Of a DNA stretch of 52,074 bases, positions 30,801 through 40,000 are shown one piece after another; the stretch's first letter is position 1; every line of letters starts with the position of its first letter. The stretch comes from Pseudanabaena sp. Salubria-1 (GTDB lineage: Bacteria; Cyanobacteriota; Cyanobacteriia; Pseudanabaenales; Pseudanabaenaceae), in NCBI GenBank assembly GCA_023336205.1, contig JALQCR010000046.1:1-52074 (forward strand), in the 5' to 3' direction. The translations under genes were made by a program, and so were the position numbers. The notes under the pieces are model-generated. The model was given only the letters and a program-made list of their open reading frames with translations. It was not told the origin of the DNA and did no database searches.

Positions 30801-32632
30801 CCATTGCGAATCCGCACAATATCCGTCAACCCATCCCCCGACATATCAGCCAAATGAATCGACTGCGTGCTGTCCGCAAATACCACCCTCGGTCCCTGCT
30901 CCTCATCCCAAGGTTGATACACTCGCTCCGATGCACCAAATCCTTCTTCAGCTAGCGATCGATGCCAAACAAAGCAATTATCTTCCGTAATCAGGATGTC
31001 ACTGTGACCATCTCCGTCAAGATCGATAAACTTGAGATTCGGATTATCCCAATCCAATACAGGCAGAGACTTAAAAGCAATAAATGACTCCCAACCTTCA
31101 TCATGGGTGCACTCATAAAATCCTGCTACAGCTCCACGCATCGTCACCAGATCGGGCTTTCCATTTCCAGCCAGATCGAGAAACTGAGCGCCATTTGCCA
31201 AACCGCCAATGGGTTGACTCGCCACTAACTCAACAGGCGCAAATTGTGCTTCAACATGCTTCTTGCCATTTTCGAGAACCGCATTAATCGGGCTAAGATT
31301 GCGCTTGTAAAACCAGCAATTTCCCTGCTCTGTCAAAATCCCAGATAATCCTTCGCCATCCAAATCTACCCACTGATAGCGAGACCCATCCAAGCCTTGC
31401 GGCAAATTTTCTAAGCTCGCAGGATCGACCTCCCGCACTGTTTCATCAATGTTCGGTTCGCTATAGGTAAACTCCATCGGCGGTAGAGATTTCGGATCGA
31501 CACCCTGCTGATAGCCCTTCTGAGTTACCGATACCAGACGAGAATAGATCGGGTTACGAATATCTGTTCGGCTTAGCTCATCGGAGTATTTGAAATCTGT
31601 CGATCGCACCAAACAATCTTCCCCCACTCCTGCTTCATCCTTAAAGTGATGAAACATTAGGACACGCTGACAAAGGCGATACGTCCGCACTTCAAACCCA
31701 GCCCGATAGGAGGAGAATGGGTCGTTACGCACTGTCCAATGGTTGGAAATAGAATCTAAAGGTTTTGGATTATCTTCATCATGTTCACCGTAGTCAAAAA
31801 CTACTTCAAAGTACCAGTTGCCCCTGCTAGGTGGAGTCGTATTAACACTGAGACTAGGGGGATAAGGCTGATGATTACCGTAGAAAATTCGCTTTAGATA
31901 ATGATTTGCCGATCGCGATCGGTTGCGTTCGTTAGCCTGAGAGGTAACAACAGTGCGATCGTCTTCTCTCTGATACTCATAGACAATCACATTGCCTTTA
32001 TCGTCGTAACTCTCGCAGATCGACCAACTAAAGATGTGTGTCTTGTCAGAGGGTTCGAAAATGCGTGAAGCTTCTGTTTTGCCATACCAAGTTGTGATGT
32101 TGTCCTTGGAGATCGTTCTCCAAAATACATCTGTGGGTTTGCCAGTATTTGTCCATCTTTCGATCAGAGCAAATAATCCCTCAATCCGAGGACGATATTT
32201 GCGAATGCGGTAGCCATCTCGTAATGGTTCATCCACTGTGCCATCTGTTTTCAGAACAGGCACCAGATCTTCCGCACCCGAAAGAATGAAAACATCGGAC
32301 TCTTCAGCATCCCAATAGCGCGGCAGCCCTTTATCAGTCTTGCGTGTAATCGATGGTAGCGAAAGGTTCCACCCCAGCCCAAAGATGCCATTGCCTGCAC
32401 CCGAATCATAGGAAAGCGACAACTGGGGACCAAAACCCGAACGACCAGGACTAGTTGCGATCGGAATGCTCATCGAACCAGTCCCCGTCACAGGATTGGC
32501 CACAAACTTTTCGCCCATGCCTTTAATAGCACCACCACCTTTAGGTAAGGATATGGATGGAGGCGCAGTAAAGTAGCTGCTTTCAGCACTTTTATCACCA
32601 TCTGTCGAAGCTTTGGAGTTATAGTTGCTCAT
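24887..32632 (-). CDS. TcB-TcC fusion (Tc toxin cocoon) with C-terminal Doc/Fic toxin domain
   Basis: A 2581-aa protein in one open frame. In order: a SpvB-type N-terminus (LPKGGGAIKGMGEKF; GPQLSLSYDSGAGNGIFGLG, about 25-110); FG-GAP-like beta-propeller repeats (LDLAGNGKPDL, IDLDGDGHSDIL, ADMSGDGLTDI, ADIDGTGTTDIL, about 470-700); the TcB mid-domains; many RHS/YD repeats; and the RHS core GLYYHGARYYASWLGRWISF ending NKPVIAFDPDGE near 2236, where such proteins self-cleave. A glycine/alanine-rich hydrophobic stretch and a tandem-repeat linker (about 2359-2459) follow. The last about 110 residues hold HIFNDANKRTA, the Doc/Fic active-site motif with His about 2524. TcB-TcC forms a hollow cocoon that holds its C-terminal toxin until TcA injects it. 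Doc kinases phosphorylate EF-Tu and Fic enzymes AMPylate proteins; which applies here is unknown. The toxin gene remains intact although tcA is broken. Confidence 0.92.
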   Translation of the reverse strand: MSNYNSKASTDGDKSAESSYFTAPPSISLPKGGGAIKGMGEKFVANPVTGTGSMSIPIATSPGRSGFGPQLSLSYDSGAGNGIFGLGWNLSLPSITRKTDKGLPRYWDAEESDVFILSGAEDLVPVLKTDGTVDEPLRDGYRIRKYRPRIEGLFALIERWTNTGKPTDVFWRTISKDNITTWYGKTEASRIFEPSDKTHIFSWSICESYDDKGNVIVYEYQREDDRTVVTSQANERNRSRSANHYLKRIFYGNHQPYPPSLSVNTTPPSRGNWYFEVVFDYGEHDEDNPKPLDSISNHWTVRNDPFSSYRAGFEVRTYRLCQRVLMFHHFKDEAGVGEDCLVRSTDFKYSDELSRTDIRNPIYSRLVSVTQKGYQQGVDPKSLPPMEFTYSEPNIDETVREVDPASLENLPQGLDGSRYQWVDLDGEGLSGILTEQGNCWFYKRNLSPINAVLENGKKHVEAQFAPVELVASQPIGGLANGAQFLDLAGNGKPDLVTMRGAVAGFYECTHDEGWESFIAFKSLPVLDWDNPNLKFIDLDGDGHSDILITEDNCFVWHRSLAEEGFGASERVYQPWDEEQGPRVVFADSTQSIHLADMSGDGLTDIVRIRNGEVCYWANLGYGRFAAKVTMDNAPWFDMPDIFNQQRIQLADIDGTGTTDILYFSSEGVQVYFNQSGNGWSAKRLLRSFPAIDSVASVTVVDLLGNGTACLVWSSPMPGNGRRVMRYIDLMGGQKPHLLIKTVNNMGAETVVQYAPSTRFYLQDKFAGNPWITKLPFPVHVVDRVETRDYISGNRFVTRYGYHHGYFDGFEREFRGFGFVEQWDTEDYGVFQQGGGTNALEADFHVPPILTKTWFHTGVYIDRDHISRQFEREYYRAGLSDAEFQALLLPDTTLPAGLTVVEEREACRSLKGMMLRQEVYADDAPLGASAAIAQRARTPYTVVEQNFTIRRLQPLADNRHGVFFTHPSEGITYHYERNSSDPRIQHALTLEVDEFGNGLKSVAIAYPRRTPVYPEQGKTLITYTENQVTNKPNEVAWYRIGVPIETRTYELTGYTKTGSRFQIADFVQPDSANPKVFLLRLDSEVNYENQPTSGKQRRLIERVRSRYRPNNQANTTDPTLLPLGEVESLALPGESSKLAFTPGLLTQIYGSKIGTGDLNALLLAEGKNTQQDGNWWISLGRQAFNPAQFYLPIQVKDPFGGTYITVYDDYGLLAKQTQDALPASQTNVIRVRNDYRVMQPWEVTDPNGNRAQVAFDALGMVVGTTVMGKVSEIKGDNLTGFLADLDPTTIANHVENPLTNPQNILVNATTRLVYDLDRYRRTRQVLPDGSETGQPVVVYTLVRETHTADLATGEQSEIQHSFLYSDGFGREIQTKVQAEKGLAPARNADGTLKRDTTGKLIKEEANPRWVGTGRTIFNNKGKPVKKYEPFFSATHRYETERDLVEWGVTPSIHYDPLERVIRTDLPNGTFSKVEFDAWQQSTWDENDTVLESSWYADLGSPNPTNPEPGNQETRAAWLAAKHANTPTIAHLDTLARTFLTIADNGLATDGTAQNYETRVELDLEGNQRSVTDALGRKVMVYDYDLLGHQIRQRSMDAGDRWMLNNVAGKPIRKWDNLNRLFSTRYDALQRPTHAFVQVGTAEPRLLERLVYGESHPDANFNLRGQSYQHYDGAGVATNERYDFKGNLLQSSRQFVQNYKELADWIALRDLTDLGAIATAATPQLEPEQFTALTRYDALNRPIALTTPHHSGIRPNIIQPGYNEANLLEKVDVWLLQPTVPTGLLNPATANLHAVTNIDYNEKGQRKLIEYGNQVKTRYDYDEKTFRLTRLLTIRPQFSETENQSAQDLRYTFDPVGNITHIYDHADIQNIIYFRNQRVEPSASYEYDPLYRLLKATGREHLGQTGGALNPSRQTDHDDSFRMNLPHPGEGNAMGNYTEQYDYDSVGNILNMIHQAASGGWTRRYAYNEPSLIEAGKVNNRLSRTSLPGDLPGPFSTPYEYDTHGNMTRMPHLPLMRWDDHDQLQVSSKQLVNNGGTPEITYYVYDASGQRVRKVTERQAPAGATPTRMQERLYLGGFEIYREYESDGSTRKLEREMLHIMDDKQRIALVETKILDTTDNINLNVSLIRYQHDNHLGSACLELNEAGNVIYYEEYYPYGSTSYQGGRSAAEVGLKRYRYTGKERDEETGLYYHGARYYASWLGRWISFDPAIYRESTFEYATYQPYVYVQNKPVIAFDPDGEAINFLAAAVGTAVGAVIGGGIEAGRQLYTEGRVSDWGSVGASAAGGAVSGAVAGLTMGASLAVQATAATAAGVAGGATTRALTGQEQTVGAVAQDAAIGLVTFGVVRGGSAAVSALRGGASTAASSGARATVSSGTRAAATETTEAAASSGTRATASSGTRATASSGTRATASSGTRATASSGARATASSGTRAAVTETTEAAASSGTRATASSGTRAAARQTLGRTGGFRHGITADEIREINRQLGGTTELLGKAETAIAAAEYQSGFWNRAAAIVRTIAGGHIFNDANKRTASAVVQELMRRNQISTGVNAAQMRQVIHQVATGALRELPEIARALRGF
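25255..25555 (-). repeat. 24-bp tandem repeats in the toxin linker
   Basis: Repeats of 24 bp encode the 8-residue unit ASSGTRAT, about a dozen times with small changes. A longer unit containing TETTEAAASSGTR occurs twice exactly 168 bp apart (7 x 24; landmark tcagtcgttt at 25311 and 25479). The array links the RHS core/hydrophobic region to the Doc domain and is in frame, so copy number can change without breaking the toxin. Confidence 0.92.
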
Positions 32633-33145
32633 TCTATCTAGCAGTAGATTTATATCTAGATGGGCGAGAAGACTTATGAGGAGACCCGAACTTCTTGGTT
32701 ATGGAATCTAACTAATTCTCAAATAAAATTATTTAGATTTTTAATAATTTACAACTTTAAATTCAGAGAAAGCTGAAATATACCAAATGCATCTAAAGAA
32801 TATATACTGACATAAATAAATTAACTCTAAAAATAGAACAAAAATTAACAAAAAATCAATATTTGCCTTTCCTTCTTAATTTTTAACTTTTTCCTTGGTT
32901 TCAAGTTAGCCAAAATTTCAGTAGAGATTCTCAAACTGCATAGCACTAGAAGATAGTTTCGAGCAAATTCGCCTTGAAAGAATTACAAGCTCAAATTTCA
33001 TTTGAGTTTTCTATCTGTGACATGTTTGATTGCGATTTTAAAACACTATTTCCACAAAAGATGGAATTGATAATGCATATGAAATTAATGATTCTTTACT
33101 CAAAGGTATTTCTAATGCAAATTTGAGATAGGTCACCTATTCCAC
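32633..33145. other. AT-rich intergenic region upstream of the Tc operon
   Basis: 513 bases between drmC (its 3' end) and the Tc toxin gene, with the Tc operon promoter expected here on the minus strand. A TATAAAT-like box on the minus strand lies near 32649-32655, about 20 bases before the start codon; this is weak evidence. I see no ORF, tRNA or strong hairpin. Confidence 0.4.
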
Positions 33146-33946
33146 CTACAAGGAAATCTTTTGTAAAATATTACGCTTAACCAATGCATCGAATTGACTA
33201 GTAATTGCATGAGCGATCGCCGTATCTGTTACAAAAATGCCTGCCTCAATGTTTCGCTCATGAGCAGCTTCGGTGAAGTTAGCGGAAGTGACTAATACTT
33301 TTTCTTGATCAACAACAACACATTTGGCATGAAGGCAAGCTTTCTTATTTATTTCCATAGATAGCGATCGCGGATCGTGAAATAACTGAGGCAGTTTATT
33401 ACCAGTCCAAACCTCTTTGCGGAATAACTCAGCAAATTGCCTCAATAGAATACTGTCTGGGGTTTTGTCTTGATGCAATCGATGAACATTCACAAAAATC
33501 TGCACTTGCAAATCTGGAAAAGTTAACATTTGCTGGGCGAGAGTTTGAAACAAAGTGCGGGTGGAAGGTGATTTATCTAAGGCATAACTGGATATAAGCA
33601 CACTATATTTAGCGGCGGCAAATAGCTCTTGCACGACAATATGAGTATCACGGCTGGTTGAGCCGACAAACTCTTGTCCAGTCCAAACTAGATCAACGCG
33701 ATCGCGTAATTTTTGAGATTCAGCGCGTTCTTCGGCAAGGAGTCTTAAAGTATAAGCAATTTGCGAAGAGGTAAATCCACTCATCAGTAGTTGATTTACT
33801 TCTGAAGTGATGGCATTAGCTAGGGTGTCAGGCACATAGCCAATTAGAGCCATATTCGTCAAAGGTAATACCAATCTCTTATCAGCGATCGCATTGGCTA
33901 GGCTAATCAAATTGGGCAAGCTCAATTGTCTAAGGATTGAGGTCAT
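33146..33946 (-). CDS. drmC: DrmC, DISARM phospholipase D-like protein
   Basis: A 266-aa protein with a single PLD-type motif CLHAKCVVVD followed by SANFTEAA (His about 207, Lys about 209, Asp about 214). In single-motif PLD proteins the active site usually forms in a dimer. The N-terminal half is helical and lacks a signal peptide. Its ATG overlaps the stop of drmB (ATGA, 4 bases), so it was translated with DrmB. In DISARM the PLD component is variably required for defence and its substrate is not established. The coding frame is intact, but its upstream neighbour is split by an IS that may reduce its expression. Confidence 0.87.
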   Translation of the reverse strand: MTSILRQLSLPNLISLANAIADKRLVLPLTNMALIGYVPDTLANAITSEVNQLLMSGFTSSQIAYTLRLLAEERAESQKLRDRVDLVWTGQEFVGSTSRDTHIVVQELFAAAKYSVLISSYALDKSPSTRTLFQTLAQQMLTFPDLQVQIFVNVHRLHQDKTPDSILLRQFAELFRKEVWTGNKLPQLFHDPRSLSMEINKKACLHAKCVVVDQEKVLVTSANFTEAAHERNIEAGIFVTDTAIAHAITSQFDALVKRNILQKISL

Positions 33947-34180
33947 GGGGTTGTGGTATCAGGGAAAAATTCTGCACCGATCGCATCTACAGTTCTGACT
34001 ACTAAAGCACGATCGAGAAGTTCATTTCTGCGTTCACAGGAGGTCTCGGCAATTAGGAGACATCCGTGACAAGCAGCACCATGCAGATAGCGATCTTCTT
34101 GACTATCGGCGGGCTTGTGTTGAGAACAAACAGGATCATTAGAGCATAGGTGTCCCATTTCTAGTGCAGTTTTAAGATAG

Positions 34181-35438
34181 CTGAGATCTTGCACCATTCC
34201 TGAAAGAGTTAAGTAGGAATGGGTTTGAGAATAATTTCAAACCCATGACGAGCAGCAATATCGGCACTAATTTGGAGATACCTAAGAAGTTTCAACCAAA
34301 GGACAGAAGGAAATAAAACGGAAAGTGTCAAATCACAGGTAGCTTTCCAGTCCAAGACAGGAGGACTCGACCATTGATCAATCCAATGGGCCAAAAGATA
34401 AGCAAGCAGAGAGAGGATAAGCCAACGATAAACACCAAGTTTTGTAGATTGCCCAAAACAATGCAAACCAAAGCGATGTTTGATGGTTTTGAAGAATCCC
34501 TCAATCGCCCAACGCTTACGACCTAACATCACCAGATAAGCACCAGAATAAGGATGAGAAGAGACAACAAAGCGTAACTCCCGTTTACTATCAGCTCTTT
34601 TGAGCCAAAACCAAGAGATCGTCAAAGGCTGAGTTAGCCCTTCTAGCAAAATTTGTTGTCCACGTTTGCCATGACGATAAAGTTGTTTGACTGTACGGCC
34701 ATCTTGAAGTTTACGATTGTTGCGTACACCGACAACGATGCGCCAAGTCTTGGCGCGGACAGTATTGAAAAACTTCACCGTACTAAACTCAGTATCAGCA
34801 AGGACAATCACAGTCTTGCCTTGGGTTAGTTGCTTGGGTACTGTCCCCAATAACTTACAAGCTAAGTCAGAGGGACTGGGGTATCCTTTGCCGCGCCATA
34901 CTCTAAAACTCCATGGTACGCGCCACTCTCCATAGACCAGATACAGTACAACCAGATGTAGTCCTCGCTTTCCGTTTAGTATTCTCACCCATGGGTCTGG
35001 TTCGTTTTGGGTGGGATTGCTCAAATGTAAAAACTTGCCGCTTTTTTCTAGGGTAGTCAAGTCTATCAGTATCTTTAATGGCACTTGTTTCGATGGGCGA
35101 TGCTTGGCGATTTGTCCCAAAATAGCCTGCCGTGTTGACCGAATTACTGCTCTCGTTGACCAGTTATAGTGATTGAGAAATCGGCTGAGTGCACTCGCTG
35201 ATTTTATCTGTGTATGTTCTGGATAAGGATGCCTTTGTGCTTCGAGAAATAGTCCTAGTATTGCATTGAGACTTGCTGTTTGATACACACTTGGCATCAA
35301 ACACAGAAGACTATACACTAGCCCTTGGGCGTGCTTAACGATGCTTTCCATGCTCGTTATTTAATTTACTACTACGCCCTTTTTTTCACATTTCTGCTCT
35401 TTCTGCAACCCCTTTTCTTGAATGGTGCAAGATCTCAG
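34181..35438 (-). mobile_element. 1258-bp DDE insertion sequence, copy D, inside drmB
   Basis: The same 19-bp inverted ends as copies A-C. A 4-bp duplication ATAG lies at 34177-34180 and 35439-35442. Its transposase points the same way as drmB. Confidence 0.93.
34209..35351 (-). CDS. IS4/IS701-like DDE transposase (copy D)
   Basis: A 380-aa protein identical to those of copies A, B and C, about 16 kb away. It is intact, with the same D-D-E contexts. The identity across four copies implies recent transposition. Confidence 0.88.
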   Translation of the reverse strand: MESIVKHAQGLVYSLLCLMPSVYQTASLNAILGLFLEAQRHPYPEHTQIKSASALSRFLNHYNWSTRAVIRSTRQAILGQIAKHRPSKQVPLKILIDLTTLEKSGKFLHLSNPTQNEPDPWVRILNGKRGLHLVVLYLVYGEWRVPWSFRVWRGKGYPSPSDLACKLLGTVPKQLTQGKTVIVLADTEFSTVKFFNTVRAKTWRIVVGVRNNRKLQDGRTVKQLYRHGKRGQQILLEGLTQPLTISWFWLKRADSKRELRFVVSSHPYSGAYLVMLGRKRWAIEGFFKTIKHRFGLHCFGQSTKLGVYRWLILSLLAYLLAHWIDQWSSPPVLDWKATCDLTLSVLFPSVLWLKLLRYLQISADIAARHGFEIILKPIPT

Positions 35439-37099
35439 ATAGCGCTCAATTTGTTTACCAACTTCGATCAGCCCACCTAAGGTTCCTTCAGAACCAGATG
35501 AGCCAGTATGTAGGAGGATTCCATAACCTGATTCGCTGGCATAGATACGTTCTCGAATTGCACTGGCGGAATAGCCACATTCTAAGGAGATGGCCGTAAT
35601 TAATAGATGGGAGAGGGAATGCAGCATGATGTAAGGTAAAGCTGGCAGCCAGTCACTCTTGATGCCTTTATTATTCTTCCATTGGAGATAGCCTTCGATT
35701 AGTTCTTTTCCTCTTTTTTTGACGGCAGTTTTTTGTAGCCATGTTGCAATCGCTTCAGTTTTAAAAGAGATAAATACACCTTCACCTCGATTTTCGTAGG
35801 CGGGAACCCAATCAGTTTCCAGACCGAGAGGCGCAAGATTAACGCCTAAATCGAGTTCACCGTCAGTGGTAACGAGGGTAGGCTCAAAGCGCGTAAATCC
35901 AACTTGGGCAACTACTTCGCGGAGGCGATGGACTAGGACAATGCGATCAATGCGATCGCTCAAAATTGGGTCAAGCTTATCAAGCTTCCGCGCACGAGCA
36001 TAGAAATCTGAGTCAGGAAGATCGTCGTCAATATCGCCTTCGGGTTGTGCTAACAGAGTTTCGATTTCGACTTGCTTGAGGCTTTTATCAGCAACAGGTT
36101 GATTACTTTTGCGGCGTTGGATTTCTTGCCAGATTGTCTGATTTTGCAAGTCTGTAAGGGTATTACTAACCCGTTCCATTTTTTTACGAATAAATCTCAA
36201 TTCATCCAAATCATCAATGTTTTTTAGGTAGTCATCATAGATTTCATCAACGGCTGTACGCAATTTCTCATCACTATCGGGAATTGAGATGGCGCTGACG
36301 ACTTGGGCAAAGTAAGCATTACTTGCCGATCTCACTAAGAGGCGATTAGATTCAGGTTTACCTGATTGGCTTTTTGCAGATTTATCTTTTTGCGATACAC
36401 ATTCTTCTTGGGTAATTGCATCTAAGCCAAGCCAAGGGCGATGACCTTCGCATTTACCAAGGGCGCTAGCATTAGGAATAGTGGCATCTTTGAGTTGGCG
36501 GCGAGCGTTGCAGCGATCGCATCGCACAAATATTTCTGAGAAGTCATTACTTGCGGTACCTTCATCAAACCAGAGTCTTCCTGTTTTGTTAGTACAGTTT
36601 AGTTCGTGCCTCACAAAGCCATGCCAGTTAATGTCACTGATATGACCATTGGGACAGGCTTGGACAAAGCGCACAGGCACAACAGCGATCGATTTGCGAT
36701 CTTCGTTGAGATATTTGCCCTTAACAAGTTGTCCCCAAGGTATGAGAGGACGGGTGCGGTATTGTTTACCACTGCGCTCAATGCTTTGATCGACCTGCGC
36801 GAGAAACCAATGAGGAAATGTGAAAGCTGTAATCCCGACGCGGCGATTGCCAATTTCTTCTTCGTCAATGGGTGGAGTTTTGAGTTGAATCGAGGCAACT
36901 TTAAGCACTTTTTGGCTAATGTATCGGGCAAGGCGTTCTTCGATAACTGGTTTACAGTCTTTTGCTGTCCAATGATTGAGTCCGCCGATGATGACGGATT
37001 TATTTGGCAGATCGACCATTGAGCCTGCGCCAAAGGTAGTAATAATTTGGCTTTGACGAATTTCTCCATCAGATGGTCTTTTTTTATTTGCGTTCATAA

Positions 37100-40000
37100 T
37101 TATTCCTCCTCCACATCAATACCATCGGGGTTGCGAATCCACAGATTTACAGACTTCTCAACATCGCGTAAGCTTCGCTGTGCTTTGAACTTACGGTAAT
37201 TAGGCTTTTGACGCATCAAATCAGGATCGAGAGGATCGTAAAGTAACCTTGGCGCTACTCCCTCCTCCTTTTGATATTGCAAATTACCGCGTTCATTGGC
37301 GATCGCCTTCCATGTATCGAGCAAATCCACTGTGCGATCGCGTAATTTTTTACGAAGTGCCTCCGCTTCTTCACTAGGAAAATTGCCATGCCGCTCGGCA
37401 CGTTGAGCAATTGTATCAATCACAAAATTCAAATCATGATGATCATGGTCGAGAATCTTGAAAGCTCCTAAAGGTGTTGTCAGATCGCGATAATGATGTC
37501 TAGCTAAGGCAACGGTAATGGCGGCGAGTCCACGATCGATGGCACGGGGCGAAAAGGGTGTAACACTAGTTGCTTCGACAGCACGATAGAAGATGGTATG
37601 CCAATGTTTGAAACGTTCGTAATGAGAGCGATCGCGGGGTCGATGGACATTAAGTAAAGTAATTACCAACCCAGGGCGATTGTCATCACGACCAACGCGG
37701 CTGGTGGCTTGGATATATTCTGCGGCGGTTTTGGGCTGACCGAGGACGACCATCAGACCGAGGCGGGTGATGTCTAAACCAACGGAAATCATATTCGTAG
37801 CAAGGGCAACATCGACACTATCCTTACTGTCTTTTTCAGTAAAGCCAAGCTCTAAGCGACGCTTAGTATCAGAAACCTCACTGGTACTCACCCGTGAAGT
37901 TAGTTCTAAGGGAGCGCGGATTGTGCGATCACTAAAGGATTTATCTGTTTCATCAATCCTAATGCGATCGCTAAATTTCTGTAACTTGGTGCTAACTTCA
38001 TCCTCAACAATGCGCCGACTGCCGCCAAGTTCACGTAAGGAGTTGAAATAGCCCAACAGAGTCATATATGGGTCAGCAGGATTTTCGGGATTTTTCTTAC
38101 CGCCATTGGCTTTCCATTCTTTTTGGACAGCCGATAATAGGGCTAGGTAAGTTCTTAACAACACAACTTTTAAACTTCTCCCTTGCGCGGCAATGCCCAG
38201 ATAGGTACGCCCATTGGCTTCACTAGTGGTGACGGTCTTTGCAAAAAAAGAATCACGGCGATCGGGACTTGGCGGCGGGAAGATATCGACATTCTCACGG
38301 GCAAATAGCGCTTTAATTTGCTGTGTGGCACGGCGCACCGTTGCGGTGGAGGCGACAATTTTCGGGCGTACCCTCACTCCCTGCCCATCTCCCTGCGATG
38401 GTGAGGGGAGAAAACTCGTAGACAGAGCGTCGATCGCTGTTTCATATAATCCGACCATCGTACCGAGAGGACCAGAAATTAAGTGCAGTTCATCTTGAAT
38501 GATTAAATCAGGTGGTGGTAAGTATTGCTGAAGTGCTTTACCTGCCTTATGTTGGTCAGCTTCGCTATAAAAGTTGCCAGTTTTGTCGTCATAGTGAGAC
38601 ACTTTGCCAAAGAGTTTACCTGTCTCTCCGACCCAAGGTAGGTTGGCAAATTTATCGACGGTGGCGATCATGAAGGCGGGCAACTTGCGATAGATCTGGT
38701 CATCCACAGCCACGATTGGTAAGGGATTAGCCCCTTTAAAATTACAAACGGGCTTGCTATCTGGATAAGTCTTGCGGTTATTGCAGGTAATGATCAAGTC
38801 TTTGGGATTGTCAGCATTAGGGTAAAGACTGAAAGAATTTTTATCAAATCTTTCACCGCACCAAGGGCAATTTTCGATGGGAATTGGGGAAGGGAATCGG
38901 TTGCTGTCTGTTTTAAAATTAATCGTTCTTTGACGGGCTGAATCAGGATTTTTATCACCCTTCGCTCCCATACGGTTTGGTGTGGCAGTTTGTCCGACCC
39001 ATAAGCCGATTTCAAAGCGATGTTTGCCGAAAATATCGACATTCTCTTGACGGATGGTTTCGAGGGCGCAGATGAGGGTGGCGGCGCGTCCGAGTTGGTC
39101 AAGGGTGAGTAGGCGCAGAGTATAGCGCATCAATACCGATAGCCCTGCACTGCCTTCGGCTTTTGGGTCGCGCAGACGGCGCAAAATGAGGGTAAAGGCG
39201 GCTAAGCCTAAATATGCTTCAGTTTTACCACCGCCTGTGGGGAAGAAGAGCAGATCGACGATTTCGCGATCGCGATCTAATGGATTAGCAATTCCTGCAA
39301 TGTTATTCAAAATAAATGCAAGCTGGAAAGGTCGCCATTTGGGAGCTTTAACATCTTTTGGGGCTGTTTCACTATTATGGGAATTTCTTTGACGGATGGA
39401 AATGGCGATCGCTTGATTGGCAAGTTTAAAGGCTTGAAATACCTGCGGATCATCCATCGCATTGATGCCTTTGCGGATGCGCTGATAGGTGATCATTGCA
39501 TTATCTAGCAAAGCTTTTGCCGTATTCTCACGTTGAGAAGTCTCGCTTAATTCAGTAAGAGATTTTCTCTGTTGCAAAATCCAATTTTGATAAGCTTCGA
39601 CCATCGGATCGAGCATTGCTTTTAAACTGCTGACATCAGATGCTTGCGCTAATGTCTCGATCGCATATTCCCCTGCGACTTGACTGGCAATCACTTTCTC
39701 AACATCCGTCTTGGGTATCCATGTGGTGAATAGCCTTGCACATTGTCCCGATTCATCGAGTTCATAATCGGCGGAGACGTTATGCCCTGTGGCATATTCA
39801 AAATCATGGCGATATTGCAAGTCTGCAAGTCTTTCGTCTGGGTCATTGTTACTGATTCGCGGATCTGGACGAGGAACAAATGGAATTTCTGATTGAATCT
39901 CTAAATTGGCTTGGAAGATGAAGGCGCGATCGCGTTCGGAGTCACCAGCAGGGGCGCGATTGTTGACTAAGAAGATTGATATAGCGCTTGTGCCGATGGG

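Larger units (their letters stand above)
33943..37097 (-). pseudogene. drmB: DrmB (DUF1998 protein), split by IS copy D
   Basis: The N-terminal 550 residues (MNANKKRPSDGEIRQSQIIT, then TFGAGSMVDL) are in 37097-35439 and the C-terminal 78 in 34176-33943. Removing the IS and one ATAG restores a 630-aa frame reading GKQIERYLKTALEMGHLC. The start motif RxSQIxxTFGxGS is typical of DrmB. An internal zinc pattern RCDRCNARR lies near residue 192. The severed C-terminus carries a second cysteine cluster: LCSNDPVC, HGAACHGCLLIAETSCERRN. DrmB works with DrmA; the pair is the DISARM core. The broken N-terminal part now ends in IS-encoded residues (578-aa ORF) and lacks the C-terminal cysteines. The gene starts 2 bases after drmA ends. 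Confidence 0.88.
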
